A stretch of 34,048 nt of DNA from RYN-431 sp036388295 (GTDB lineage Bacteria > Planctomycetota > Phycisphaerae > Tepidisphaerales > Tepidisphaeraceae): the NCBI GenBank assembly GCA_036388295.1, contig DASVSC010000200.1:1-34048 (forward strand), in the 5' to 3' direction. A program made the position numbers and the translations under genes. Shown in pieces: positions 1 through 8,945 of the stretch; position 1 is the stretch's first letter; the number at the start of each line of letters is the position of its first letter. The notes beneath the pieces were generated by a model, which searched no databases, was not told the origin of the DNA, and saw only the letters and a program-made list of their open reading frames with translations.

Positions 1-1392
1 CTGACGTGCCTGATCCCGACCGACAACCCCGAAGTCGGCCGGCCCGAACGCCTCGGCCTCAAGGCCATTCTCTGGCACTTCCTGCACTTCCGCCTGGAAG
101 TGGTCACAAGGCGTTTGACGCACGAACTGGAACAGCTGCGCAAACGCATTCACACGCTGGAGGGCTTCGCGTTCGCGTTCGACATTCTCGACGACCTGAT
201 CAAACTCATCCGCGCCAGCGAAGGCAAAGCCGACGCGGCCCAGCGCATCCTGAAGAAGTACGGCATCACCCCGCACGGCCCGCGCAGCGTCAAAGACGAC
301 GGCCTGGACCCGGACCAGGTCGACGACATTCTCGAACTGAAGCTCTATCGCCTGGCCCGATTAGAAATCAATCTGATCCGCGACGAACTGGCCGAGCGCA
401 ACAAGCGGGCGAAGGAAATCCGCCGGCTGCTGGACGAGCAGGAAGCCGTCGGCCGCTGGGGCATTGTCAAAAGCGAGATCGAAGAACTCGCCCGCACCTA
501 CGGCAAAGAGGCGAAGAACAAGCGCCGCACGCTGATCGAGGCCGTGGAAAACGAAGTCGAATACTCGGCCGAGGATTTCATCGTCGCCGAGGACAACCAC
601 GTGCTCGTCACCGCCGACGGCTGGGTGAAACGGCAGAAGGAAATCAACCCGGAAACGACCCGCCTGCGCGAAGGCGACCGCGTACTGGCGCTCGTCGCCG
701 GCAGCACCCGGGCCACGATTGTGTTCTTCAGCAACTTCGGCACCGCCTACAGCAGCCGCGTCATCGACATCCCGGCCACCACGGGTTACGGCGAGCCGAT
801 CCAGAAACTGTTCAAACTAAAGGACGGCGAGAAGATCATCTCGGCCTTCTCGCTAGACGACCGCGTTCTGCCAATGAAGGCGACTGCGATCAACGAGAAG
901 AAGCCGGACGAAGCCCCGAAGCTGCACGCCCTGGCCATCACCAGCGACGGCTACGCCCTGCGCCTGGGCCTGGACGCCTACCGCGACGTGTCGACCAAAG
1001 CCGGCCGCCGTTACGCCCGGCCGGCCGACGGCGCGCAAGTGGTTTTCGCCGGCATCATCACCGGCGAGGAAACGATCATCGCCGCCAGCCAGCAGCGCCG
1101 GGCGATGCTCTGCCGATCCGACGAAATCAGCTTCCTCAGCGGCCCCGGCAAGGGCGTGCTGCTGATCAAGCTGGACCCCGACGACCGCCTGCTGGCCGCC
1201 ATTCTGGCCACCAGCGACCGCGACACGCTCACGGTCAAGACCAGCATGGGCGGCGAGCAGCGTCTGAACACCGCTCGCTACAAAATCACCGGCCGCGGCG
1301 GCCGCGGGCACGAGTTCGTCAGCCGCGGGCAGATCGTCGAAGTCCTGCAAAATCCGGTCACGGCCCCCGAAGCCGTGCCCGCAGCGAAGTAA
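1..1392 (+). CDS. parC: Type IIA DNA topoisomerase subunit A (ParC/GyrA family), C-terminal part
   Basis: The frame is open from base 1 to the TAA at 1390-1392, so the 5' half, including the catalytic tyrosine, lies outside the window. The first visible residues (LGLKAILWHFLHFRLEVVTRR) match the conserved coiled-coil gate segment of GyrA/ParC proteins. They are followed by the long helical arm and then a beta-pinwheel made of repeated blades (for example VTADGWVKR, FFSNFGTAY, AITSDGYALRLG). A GyrA-box-like GRGGRG lies near the C-terminus, in the last blade rather than the first, where classical GyrA carries it. The subunit cuts and passes DNA as an A2B2 complex with the product of the next gene, 3 bp downstream. 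Whether the pair is gyrase or topoisomerase IV cannot be settled from this part; I lean to the ParC side because the partner has ParE-like motifs. The family assignment is very secure, the symbol is not. Confidence 0.9.
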   Translation: MTCLIPTDNPEVGRPERLGLKAILWHFLHFRLEVVTRRLTHELEQLRKRIHTLEGFAFAFDILDDLIKLIRASEGKADAAQRILKKYGITPHGPRSVKDDGLDPDQVDDILELKLYRLARLEINLIRDELAERNKRAKEIRRLLDEQEAVGRWGIVKSEIEELARTYGKEAKNKRRTLIEAVENEVEYSAEDFIVAEDNHVLVTADGWVKRQKEINPETTRLREGDRVLALVAGSTRATIVFFSNFGTAYSSRVIDIPATTGYGEPIQKLFKLKDGEKIISAFSLDDRVLPMKATAINEKKPDEAPKLHALAITSDGYALRLGLDAYRDVSTKAGRRYARPADGAQVVFAGIITGEETIIAASQQRRAMLCRSDEISFLSGPGKGVLLIKLDPDDRLLAAILATSDRDTLTVKTSMGGEQRLNTARYKITGRGGRGHEFVSRGQIVEVLQNPVTAPEAVPAAK

Positions 1393-1395
1393 ATC

Positions 1396-3318
1396 ATGAG
1401 CGCAAGCAGCACCTACAACGCCAGCAGCATCACCGTCCTTGAAGGCCTCGACCCGGTCCGCAAGCGGCCCGGCATGTACATCGGCGGCACCGGCTCGGCC
1501 GGCCTGCACCACCTGGTCTGGGAAATCTTCGACAACAGCGTCGACGAGGCCATGAATGGCCACGCCGATGAGATCGAAGTCACCCTGCACAAGGACGGCA
1601 GCAGCGTCACCGTGCGCGACAACGGCCGCGGCATTCCGGTCGACCCGCACCCGACGCACAAAAAGCCCGCGCTCGAGATCATCCTCTGCACCCTGCACGC
1701 CGGCGGGAAGTTCGATAACGGCGGAGCCGGCAACTACAAAACCAGCGGCGGCCTGCACGGCGTCGGCGCAAGCGTCGTCAACGCGCTCAGCACGAAGCTC
1801 GTTGCGACCGTGAAGCGCGACGGGGCCGAATGGCAGATGGAGTTCAGTGGCGGGAAGGCCGTCGGCAAGATCAAAAAGGTCGGCCCCGCGCGCGGCAACG
1901 GCACGCAAATCTTCTTCCACCCCGATGCGCAAATCTTTCCGCGCACGGAGTTCAATCCGGAGACGATCCGCGAGCGCCTCGAAATCGCCAGCTACGTGCA
2001 CAAGGGCCTCAAGGTCATCTGGAACGACGAGGTGGGCAACAAGCGCGAAGTCTTCAAGCACGAGGACGGCATCGTCGCCTACCTGCGCAAGCTGCTGACG
2101 GAAAAGAACGCCCGGCCCGTGCACGACCAGCCGTTCGTGTTCGAAAAATCGAACGGCATCCGCATCGAAATGTGCTTCAGCTGGACCGAGCACACCGAAG
2201 AACTGCTCAAAAGCTACGTCAACGGCATCCCCACCGGTAACGGCGGCACGCACGAAAACGGCCTCCGCGGCGGTGTCGCTAAGGCCATCCGCAACTACAT
2301 CGAAACGCACAACCTCACGCCGCGCGGCGTCACGTTGGCGGTCGAAGACATTCGCGAAGGCGTGTTCGGCGTGCTCAGCGTGTTCGTCGAAGAGCCGCAA
2401 TTTCAGGGCCAGACGAAGGACCGGCTGAACAATCCCGAAGTGCAGGGCCAGGTTGACGCGGCCGTGCGGCCGGCGCTGGAGCATTGGCTCAACAACAACC
2501 GCACCGTCGCCGAGACGATCGTCAACCGCATCATCATCGCCGCCCGCGCCCGCGAGGCCAGCCGCGCCGCCAGCGCCAGCATCAGCCGCAAGACCGCCAC
2601 CAGCGGCCGGCTCAGCCTGCCCGGCAAATTGGCCGACTGCAGCAGCAGCAACCGGGCCGAAAGCGAATTGTTCATCGTCGAAGGCGACTCTGCCGGCGGC
2701 AGCGCCAAGCAGGGCCGAGACCGCGCCAAGCAGGCCATCCTGCCGCTGCGCGGGAAGGTGCTGAACACCGAAGGCCAATCGCTGGCGAAGGTGCTGGAGA
2801 ACAAGGAAATCGCCGACCTCGTCACCGCGCTCGGCTGCGGTGCCGGCAGCGAGTGCGATCCGACGAAGCTGCGCTACCAGCGCCTGGTGCTATTGGCCGA
2901 CGCCGACAGCGACGGCCACCACATCACTACGCTGCTGCTGACGTTCATCTTCCGCCACATGCGGCAGCTGATCGAAGCCGGCCGCGTCTATCTAGCCATG
3001 CCGCCGCTGTACCGCATCGATATCGGCAAGGAAACGTACTGGGCCGCCGACGAAGCCGACAAGGCCCGCATTCTCAAGCAGCACATCAAAGGCAATGGGA
3101 AAGCGGAAATCACCCGCTTCAAAGGCCTCGGCGAAATGATGCCGAAGGTGCTGTGGGAGACGACGCTGAACCCGAAGACGCGCCGCCTGCTCCGCGTGGA
3201 CGTGGCCGACGCGTTGACGACGGACCGCGTCATCAACGAACTGATGGGCAAAGACGCCTCCGCCCGGTTCCGCTTCATCATGGACCGCGCGGAAGAAGCG
3301 GACGAGTTGGACGTCTGA
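1396..3318 (+). CDS. parE: Type IIA DNA topoisomerase subunit B (ParE/GyrB family)
   Basis: A complete ATPase subunit of 640 residues. The GHKL ATP site is visible as EIFDNSVDEA near residue 40, DNGRGIP near 75 and GGLHGVGASVVNALS near 120. The transducer domain with QTKDRLNN follows, then the TOPRIM domain with EGDSAGGSAKQGRD near 428 and DADSDG near 502, and a C-terminal RFKGLGEMMP. The DADSDG form, and PPLYRIDIGKETYWA in place of the GyrB wording, resemble ParE; other parts such as LPLRGKVLNTEG are shared by both families. It would hydrolyse ATP to drive strand passage with subunit A, whose stop codon is 3 bp upstream, so the two are surely co-transcribed. The start at 1396 is the first ATG after that stop and gives the normal N-terminus with LEGLDPVRKRPGMYIG. 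Symbol uncertain between parE and gyrB. Confidence 0.93.
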   Translation: MSASSTYNASSITVLEGLDPVRKRPGMYIGGTGSAGLHHLVWEIFDNSVDEAMNGHADEIEVTLHKDGSSVTVRDNGRGIPVDPHPTHKKPALEIILCTLHAGGKFDNGGAGNYKTSGGLHGVGASVVNALSTKLVATVKRDGAEWQMEFSGGKAVGKIKKVGPARGNGTQIFFHPDAQIFPRTEFNPETIRERLEIASYVHKGLKVIWNDEVGNKREVFKHEDGIVAYLRKLLTEKNARPVHDQPFVFEKSNGIRIEMCFSWTEHTEELLKSYVNGIPTGNGGTHENGLRGGVAKAIRNYIETHNLTPRGVTLAVEDIREGVFGVLSVFVEEPQFQGQTKDRLNNPEVQGQVDAAVRPALEHWLNNNRTVAETIVNRIIIAARAREASRAASASISRKTATSGRLSLPGKLADCSSSNRAESELFIVEGDSAGGSAKQGRDRAKQAILPLRGKVLNTEGQSLAKVLENKEIADLVTALGCGAGSECDPTKLRYQRLVLLADADSDGHHITTLLLTFIFRHMRQLIEAGRVYLAMPPLYRIDIGKETYWAADEADKARILKQHIKGNGKAEITRFKGLGEMMPKVLWETTLNPKTRRLLRVDVADALTTDRVINELMGKDASARFRFIMDRAEEADELDV

Positions 3319-3358
3319 GTTTCGTCCCATACTGTGTCAGAGCGTCAGCTTGACCGCA

Positions 3359-4063
3359 CTAAGTCATCTTTCGGTACAGCTTGCTCAGGCATAGCCGCAC
3401 GCGCTGGGACAGCGTGTATTCGCGCCACGTGCCGAAGCAGTGGTGCATGCCGTAGATGCTTTTATCGTTCACGATCGCCTCGTACTCGCGCTGATTCCGG
3501 GGCGAGTACGGGTTGAACAGCTTCCGATCGGCCGTGTAAACCTCGGCCTGCTGCTGTGGCGACATCGCCCGGTAAATCTCCGTCAGAAACACGGGTCCCG
3601 TGGCTGAAAGCACGTCCGCGTCCGGCGGCAGCGGGCCACGCGATTGCAGCACGTCGATCACCCGTCGGAAGAACGGATGACCGGGCGTGGCGGCGAAAAA
3701 GGCGTTGCCGAGTTGCTGCTTGAATTTGCCCGGCACGTCGTCCGATTCCCATGGAATTATGGCCGAATAATGAAGCAAATCGAACGGCCGGAGCATCTCG
3801 TAATCGACGTCCAAATACATGCCGCCGAGGCGGTCCATCAGCAGATAACGGATCACGTCCGCCCGCATGATGTTCTTAGGCAGAGCAGTGAAGGCGGCAT
3901 GGAAGTCCGGGTATTCCGTGCGTACGAACGCGTCGTTGTCGGCATCCGTCCACAGGCGGTACGTCCAGTCCGGGTGCAAATCCCGGACAATTTTCTGCAG
4001 GCGGCGGCTGCGCGCGTCCAGGTCGGCGGTTCTCGCGGTCTGGTGGATCAGTTTCGGGATCAT
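3359..4063 (-). CDS. Glycosyltransferase family 32 (OCH1/capsular mannosyltransferase type)
   Basis: The N-terminus MIPKLIHQT and a GGMYLDVDYE segment near residue 84 are the hallmark of GT32 sugar transferases: the DxD (DVD) binds the metal-nucleotide sugar, and IPKIIHQ opens the Rossmann-like domain. About 234 residues, normal for short bacterial members; soluble, no membrane segment. The ATG at 4063 is chosen over the GTG at 4075 because it forms an ATGA overlap with the stop of the upstream FkbM methyltransferase gene, so the two are translationally coupled. The pair probably adds a sugar and an O-methyl group to the same surface or secreted glycan. The sugar and acceptor cannot be read from the sequence. 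The gene converges on the topoisomerase B gene with a 40-bp gap. Confidence 0.85.
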   Translation of the reverse strand: MIPKLIHQTARTADLDARSRRLQKIVRDLHPDWTYRLWTDADNDAFVRTEYPDFHAAFTALPKNIMRADVIRYLLMDRLGGMYLDVDYEMLRPFDLLHYSAIIPWESDDVPGKFKQQLGNAFFAATPGHPFFRRVIDVLQSRGPLPPDADVLSATGPVFLTEIYRAMSPQQQAEVYTADRKLFNPYSPRNQREYEAIVNDKSIYGMHHCFGTWREYTLSQRVRLCLSKLYRKMT

Positions 4064-4815
4064 TGCCACGCCCACGTCGTCTGGTGTCGCGGGTTTCCGG
4101 TGGCCACGGTGTAGCCGAGCGCCTTCAGCATCGTCTCGCAGCGGCCAGCGGTCTTCTCGCCGTCACGCGGGTGATAGCTGGCGATGGCGTAGCGCGGCTT
4201 CATATCAGCCGGCAGTCGATCGACGACCGACAGCGCTTCCAACTCGGCCCCCTCGATGTCGATTTTGACGAAGTCCAAACGGCCCAGCCGCTGGTCGCGC
4301 ACCAGGTCGGCCAGCGTCAGTGTCGGCACTTCGACGGCGTCGTCCTGGGCGTCGATCAACGCACGGCCGACCATCGTGCTGACCGCCTCGTGGCCGGTGG
4401 CGAAGCGGATGCTGCCGCGTTCGTTCCACAGGCCGGCGGGGATGATCGTGATGTTCGTCGGGTTCCCGTTCAGTTCGAAGTTCCGCCGGGCGATGCGCAG
4501 GTTTGTCTCGTCGGGCTCCAGCATCAGCACGCGGCCGGTCGGGCCGACGCATTGGGAGGCATACAGGGTGAACTCGCCGTAGCAGCCGCCGGCGTCGACG
4601 ACCGTTTCACCGGGCGACAAGTCCCACTCGCCGTTCTTGAGGTACCCCTCCATGTCGTGGCAGGCGAGGTACGGATACGTGGTGACGACGATCGCGCCGC
4701 GGGCATGGCGGATGAGCCAGTTGCCGTTATGGAACGACATGTCGAACCGCTTCAGGTGCAGAAGATTGTGCTTCGTGCAGCGGGCGAACTCGACCAACGA
4801 TCGCTTCAGCGGCAA
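4060..4815 (-). CDS. FkbM-family SAM-dependent methyltransferase
   Basis: About 251 residues. Motif I for S-adenosylmethionine is VVDAGGCYGEFTLYAS near residue 90, an acidic LEPDE follows, and the FkbM signature FVKIDIEGAELEAL sits near residue 185. The family O-methylates sugars or polyketide-like hydroxyls. The start is a TTG at 4815, supported by a GAAGGA ribosome-binding sequence about 6 nt upstream; no ATG lies near the conserved N-terminus. It is the first gene of a two-gene unit and overlaps the GT32 start by ATGA, which argues that its substrate is a glycan made by that transferase. There is no nearby polysaccharide locus on this strand; the envelope cassette at 7374-11287 is the nearest candidate pathway. 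Confidence 0.86.
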   Translation of the reverse strand: MPLKRSLVEFARCTKHNLLHLKRFDMSFHNGNWLIRHARGAIVVTTYPYLACHDMEGYLKNGEWDLSPGETVVDAGGCYGEFTLYASQCVGPTGRVLMLEPDETNLRIARRNFELNGNPTNITIIPAGLWNERGSIRFATGHEAVSTMVGRALIDAQDDAVEVPTLTLADLVRDQRLGRLDFVKIDIEGAELEALSVVDRLPADMKPRYAIASYHPRDGEKTAGRCETMLKALGYTVATGNPRHQTTWAWQ

Positions 4816-4876
4816 AGGCGTCCTTCAGTACGAAAACCAGAGGCCGGCGGCGATTATTTCACGCGCGCACGCCAAG

Positions 4877-5821
4877 TCAATTCGGGGCCGATGCGTCGGT
4901 CCATGTTTCACCCACACGACGCACCACCACGCGGCCGGGGCGGCCGGCGGCGGCCTGCAGGCGGCGGATCGGCTCGTCGAGCGGTTCCCGACTCAGCACG
5001 AACGTACTGTGGTGGATCGGCAGGACGTGCCGCGCGCCTACATGATCGGCCATTGCCAGCGCCTGTTCCGGCGTGGCGTGGGCGGCAATGTACGGGTCGT
5101 ACGCGCCGATGCCGAGGACGGCTAAATCGACCGGGCTGACGCCACGCCAGTGATCGTGGTAGGCGGTGTCCGCGCCGTACAGCACGCGGCGGCCGTCGCC
5201 TTCCAGGAGAAATGCGCCGTAGCCGCGGTGCGTGTCAGTGAACGTGCGAGCGCCCCAGTGGACGACCGGCAGCCCGGTGACGGTCAGACCGCCGACGCGG
5301 ACGGTGTCGCCCCACTTCATTTCGGTGACGTGCGGGAAGTACAGGCCACGCAGGAACTCGCCGACGCCTGCGTACGTGATGACGTGCGCCCGCTTCGACA
5401 GCCGGGCCAGGCTCGGTACGTCAAGGTGATCGAAATGGGCGTGGCTGAGCAGGATGACGTCAAGCGGCGGCAGTTCCGTCACCTTCAGCGCCGGCCGTTG
5501 CTGGCGCTGCGGGCCGGCGGTGAGCAGGCCGAGGCCGAGGCCGACGCGCGGGCTGAAGACCGGATCGGTCAGGATCGTCTGGCCCGCGAGGCGAAGCAGA
5601 ACGGTGGCGTGGCCCAGCCAGACGGCGGAAAGCGTTCGGTCGGCCCAGCCCGATAGATCAGGCCGCACCGGCGCGGGGGGAAGCGGGCGCAGGTGATCGA
5701 GCCAGCGCAGCCGGCCCCGGCCGCGGCCTAGGCGGTCGGCAACGCGCAGCGGCCACTGGCTTCGCTTTGCGAAATCGGTGATGTTCCGCCAGTCGAGTCG
5801 GCGCATGCGCACCTGAAACAT
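4877..5821 (-). CDS. MBL-fold metal-dependent hydrolase (UlaG/NAPE-PLD-like)
   Basis: A protein of about 314 residues. The metallo-beta-lactamase motif SHAHFDHLD is near residue 127, with further ligands in VVHWGAR, GADTAYHDHW and LPIHHSTF. The order TVLLRLAGQTILTDPVFS ... HxHxDH ... GADTAY is typical of the UlaG / N-acyl-phosphatidylethanolamine phospholipase D branch, which binds two metals and usually hydrolyses phosphodiesters or lactones. No signal peptide is evident. ATG 5821 is preferred to the in-frame GTG 5827; neither has a strong Shine-Dalgarno, and ATG 5806 is a further possibility. Downstream of glyA in the same direction but separated from it by a large inverted repeat, so probably a separate transcript. 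Substrate unknown. Confidence 0.82.
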   Translation of the reverse strand: MFQVRMRRLDWRNITDFAKRSQWPLRVADRLGRGRGRLRWLDHLRPLPPAPVRPDLSGWADRTLSAVWLGHATVLLRLAGQTILTDPVFSPRVGLGLGLLTAGPQRQQRPALKVTELPPLDVILLSHAHFDHLDVPSLARLSKRAHVITYAGVGEFLRGLYFPHVTEMKWGDTVRVGGLTVTGLPVVHWGARTFTDTHRGYGAFLLEGDGRRVLYGADTAYHDHWRGVSPVDLAVLGIGAYDPYIAAHATPEQALAMADHVGARHVLPIHHSTFVLSREPLDEPIRRLQAAAGRPGRVVVRRVGETWTDASAPN

Positions 5822-5886
5822 ACGCACGCGAAGCGCCGAAAGATGAGTTTGGCGACGCGCCGCGAATTGGGCACTTAAGCCTAATT

Positions 5887-5961
5887 AGGCACGGCCCGCT
5901 TCAGCGGGCCTGTACGCATAGTGAGTGGACGCAGACAGGCCCGCTGAAGCGGGCCGTGCCT
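5887..5961. repeat. Perfect 27-bp inverted repeat with 21-bp spacer
   Basis: The arms at 5887-5913 and 5935-5961 are exact reverse complements. Each arm is itself a small palindrome (core CCCGCTTCAGCGGG), so the DNA can form either one long hairpin or two small ones. A related core preceded by TTAGGGCACGGCCCGCT is found at 23897-23923. It lies in the gap between glyA (stop at 5996) and the MBL gene (start at 5821), both on the minus strand, and may end glyA transcription. There is no clear T-run. Confidence 0.9.
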
Positions 5962-5995
5962 CGGAAGACGGAAGACTGATCTTGGAACACCAAAC

Positions 5996-7252
5996 TCAGT
6001 GCGGCATCGGGAACCGCTCGCATACGGCCAGCACGTCGGCACGACACTTGGCAATCACGTTCGCATCGCCGCGGCTGCGGAACGTGCGGTCCATGATGTC
6101 GGCGACGTGGGCGATGTCGTCTTCCTTCAACCCGCGCGTCGTCAGCGCCGGCGTGCCGAGGCGGACGCCGCTGGTCTGGAACATGCTGCGCGTCTCGTTG
6201 GGGACGCTGTTCATGTTGGCAATGATGCCGACCTGTTCCAGCCACGTCGACGCGGTTTTGCCCGACAGTTCCGGGTCGGTCGGGCGCAAATCGATCAGCA
6301 CCAGGTGATTGTCCGTGCCGCGGCTGGCGAGCTTGTAGCCGCGGCCTATCAATTCGTCGGCCAGACGGCGCGCGTTTTTGACGATCTGCGCGGAGTACGT
6401 CTTGAACTCCGGCTTGAGCGCCTCACCGAAGGCAATGGCTTTAGCGGCGATCACGTGCATCAGCGGGCCGCCCTGGCTGCCGGGGAACACGGCTTTGTTG
6501 AACTGTTTGCTCAGCTCTTCGTCGTTGGTCAGGATCAGGCCGCCGCGCGGGCCGCGCATCGTCTTGTGGGTCGTCGTGGTGACGATGTGGCAGTGCGGGA
6601 ACGCCTGCGGGTGCGCGTCGCCGATGATCAGGCCGGCGATGTGGGCGACGTCGGCCCAAAGCAGCGCGCCGTACTTGTCGGCCAGTTCGCGGAACTTCGC
6701 GAAGTCGATCGTCCGCGGGTACGCGCTGTAGCCGCACATGATCACCTTCGGCCGGTGCTCTTTTAACACGGCTTCGACGCTGTCGAAGTCGATGTGGCCC
6801 CAGTCGTCGCGGCTTTCGTCTTTGACCAGCGAGTACGTCACCGGCTTCAGCCATTTGCCGCTGACATTCACTGGCGAGCCGTGGGTGAGGTGCCCGCCTT
6901 CGGCCAGATCGATCGCCGCAAATACGTCGCCGGGGTTGAACAAGGCCAATTGCACGGCGAAGTTCGCGTTCGCCCCGCTGTGCGGTTGCACGTTTGCGTA
7001 CTTGCAGCCGAACAATTGGCAGGCACGATCGATCGCCAGCTGTTCGATCTCGTCGTAAATGCCGCAGCCGCTGTAGTAGCGCTTGCCGGGATAGCCCTCG
7101 GCGTATTTGTTCGTCAGGACCGACCCCTGCGCCTCCATCACGCTGGCGCTGGCGAGGTTTTCGCTCGCGATCATTTCCAGCGTCGTCTGCTGGCGCTTCG
7201 TCTCGCGGGCAATCATTTCGGCAACAATGGGGTCAGTTTCGGCTAGCGACAT
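5996..7252 (-). CDS. glyA: Serine hydroxymethyltransferase
   Basis: A 418-residue PLP enzyme of normal length. It interconverts serine and glycine while charging tetrahydrofolate with a one-carbon unit. Visible are LEMIASENLAS near residue 25, the NKYAEGYPGKRYYSGC segment, PHSGANANFAV, WADVAHIAGLI and the PLP-lysine motif THKTMRGPRGG near residue 230. The open frame runs farther upstream, but ATG 7252 is chosen because it starts the conserved MSLAETDPIV region and has an AGGAG ribosome-binding site 6 nt before it. It is divergent from the GT87 gene, and 7253-7373 must hold both promoters; I could not pick out clear -35/-10 boxes there. Confidence 0.97.
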   Translation of the reverse strand: MSLAETDPIVAEMIARETKRQQTTLEMIASENLASASVMEAQGSVLTNKYAEGYPGKRYYSGCGIYDEIEQLAIDRACQLFGCKYANVQPHSGANANFAVQLALFNPGDVFAAIDLAEGGHLTHGSPVNVSGKWLKPVTYSLVKDESRDDWGHIDFDSVEAVLKEHRPKVIMCGYSAYPRTIDFAKFRELADKYGALLWADVAHIAGLIIGDAHPQAFPHCHIVTTTTHKTMRGPRGGLILTNDEELSKQFNKAVFPGSQGGPLMHVIAAKAIAFGEALKPEFKTYSAQIVKNARRLADELIGRGYKLASRGTDNHLVLIDLRPTDPELSGKTASTWLEQVGIIANMNSVPNETRSMFQTSGVRLGTPALTTRGLKEDDIAHVADIMDRTFRSRGDANVIAKCRADVLAVCERFPMPH

Positions 7253-7373
7253 CGGAATCTCCTGGGACGAACATCTTAGCCGTTTCCCGCTGGGGGGTGA
7301 AGCCGCCACGCCGAACGTCCAATAACACGCTACGGACAAGTTATACACACCCGACGGTCGATGAAGTTCGTTC

Positions 7374-8774
7374 ATGGCAACGCTCCACCTGCTCCGCCCG
7401 GCCCCGGTACGCAAGCGGCTCTGGCAGCTCACTACGCTGCTGGCGCTCGCGACGCTGACGTTCGCGGCCCTCAACACGATGTTGAGCGACGACCGTGCCC
7501 TCACCGGGCGCATGCTCGGCCATGACTTTCTCGCCTTCTATACCGCCGGCACGTTCGTCAAGGACGGCCGTGCGGACGAGCTGTACGACCTGCAGAAGGT
7601 CGCCGCGTTTCAAAAAGAGGTCGCCACCGCGGCGGGCCTGGACATCAAAGTCGACTACGACGGTCGCAAGTTCGGCCCGTGGTGGAATCCGCCGTTCTAC
7701 GCCTGGGTCTTCGCGCCGCTGGCCCTGCTGACCTACGCACAGGCGCTGGCGGTCTGGACCACGCTGAACCTGCTGGCGCTGGCAGGTGCGATCGGCTTAC
7801 TGGTCCGCATGCTCGTGCCGGCCTGGCTGGATACAGACGCCCAGGGTCGCCCCGTCGACTGGCGGACGACGGGCCTGGTGCCGTTCGCCCTGCTGCTGTC
7901 GATGCCGTTCATCCAGGCGATCAGCCACGGCCAGAACACGCTGATCTCGCTGCTGCTGCTGTCGCTCATTGCGACGTTCTGGCGGAACAAGCGTGCGATC
8001 CTGGCCGGCGCGTGCTGCGGGCTGCTGGCGTACAAGCCGCAACTGGCGGCGGCGGTGTCGGTCGTGCTGGTGATCAGCATGGGCTTCCGCGCCGTCGTCG
8101 GCCTGACGCTGGTCGGGTCAGCCCTGGTCCTGGTCACGCAGTTCACCCTGCCGGGCCTGCTGGTGCACTACGTGCGGCAAATGCCGGCGAACCTGCACTT
8201 CATGCAGATCGAACACGCCTACCTTTGGGAACGTCACGCGACGCTGGCGGGCTTCTGGCGTCTGCTGTTCCAAGGGCACGAGGCCGGCGAGCCGTGGCTG
8301 GTGACGCGCGCTTTTCACGCCAGCAGCGTGCTGATCGTGGGCGGCCTGCTCATTCGCGCCCTCGCCTCGCACCTGCGCGTACAGGCGGCCGATACCTGCT
8401 GGTCGCAGCAGACCCTGCGGACGTGGCGCGACCGCCTGATCGGCGCGACCATTTGCGCGGCCCCGCTGCTGATGCCGTTTTACTTCGATTACGACCTGCT
8501 GCTGCTGTCCGTCCCGGCCGTGCTGCTGGCGGCGGAGACGCTGGTGCGTCCGATCGACCCGCAGCCGGCCGAACGCTGGCTGATTCGGTCGTGGGTCGCG
8601 CTGTACGCGTGGCTGCTGATCAATCCGGGCCTCGCGGGCGTGACGCATGTGAATCTGACGGTGGCGCTGTTGACGGCGACGTCGGTCCAGATGACGCTGC
8701 GGGCGACCCGGCCGGACTCGCGATCGTTGCCCGCCGCCCGAATCACGCCGACGCCGTTGTCGCGTGCCGCTTGA
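7374..8774 (+). CDS. GT87-family (DUF2029) membrane glycosyltransferase
   Basis: A 466-residue polytopic membrane protein with roughly ten hydrophobic spans. The early GHDFLAFYTAGTFVKDGRADELYD and WWNPPFYAWVFAPLALL blocks are characteristic of GT87 (DUF2029) GT-C enzymes, which transfer a sugar, often mannose, from a polyprenyl-phosphate donor on the outer face of the membrane. The aspartate in the GHDF loop is the usual catalytic candidate of GT-C folds. It is the first gene of a five-gene plus-strand run with a flippase and a PAP2 phosphatase, which fits lipid-linked sugar export. The ATG at 7374 has no strong Shine-Dalgarno. The family call is good; donor and acceptor are unknown. Confidence 0.85.
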   Translation: MATLHLLRPAPVRKRLWQLTTLLALATLTFAALNTMLSDDRALTGRMLGHDFLAFYTAGTFVKDGRADELYDLQKVAAFQKEVATAAGLDIKVDYDGRKFGPWWNPPFYAWVFAPLALLTYAQALAVWTTLNLLALAGAIGLLVRMLVPAWLDTDAQGRPVDWRTTGLVPFALLLSMPFIQAISHGQNTLISLLLLSLIATFWRNKRAILAGACCGLLAYKPQLAAAVSVVLVISMGFRAVVGLTLVGSALVLVTQFTLPGLLVHYVRQMPANLHFMQIEHAYLWERHATLAGFWRLLFQGHEAGEPWLVTRAFHASSVLIVGGLLIRALASHLRVQAADTCWSQQTLRTWRDRLIGATICAAPLLMPFYFDYDLLLLSVPAVLLAAETLVRPIDPQPAERWLIRSWVALYAWLLINPGLAGVTHVNLTVALLTATSVQMTLRATRPDSRSLPAARITPTPLSRAA

Positions 8775-8795
8775 GGTCCGAACCCGATTCCGAAC

Positions 8796-8945
8796 ATGAA
8801 AATCAACTTCTGGCAAGTCCTCGGCGTGATCCTCCTCCTGGTCGGCTTAATCGGCCTGATCTACCAAAGGTCCGCGGCCACGCCTGAAACGACCCCGCCG
8901 GCACCCGCGCCGGCGACCGCGCCGGCCGTCGCGCCCGCGTCATGA
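8796..8945 (+). CDS. Small single-span membrane protein with Ala/Pro-rich tail
   Basis: A 49-residue ORF: after MKINFWQ there is one hydrophobic segment (VLGVILLLVGLIGLIY), then a low-complexity tail of alanine, proline and threonine. It starts 21 bp after the GT87 gene, and its TGA (8943-8945) overlaps the ATG of the flippase gene (8942) as ATGA. That coupling is the main reason to treat it as real. I do not recognise a family. The tail would lie outside the membrane if the N-terminus is inside. It could be a small subunit or scaffold of the glycan export machinery; that role is inference from position only. Confidence 0.6.
   Translation: MKINFWQVLGVILLLVGLIGLIYQRSAATPETTPPAPAPATAPAVAPAS

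Noticed and set aside
853..2778. A 641-codon antisense ORF opposite the topoisomerase B gene
   Set aside because: Its product is Ala/Val/Arg/Asp-rich with no motif, and the opposite strand encodes a clear topoisomerase. Long antisense frames are expected at this GC content.
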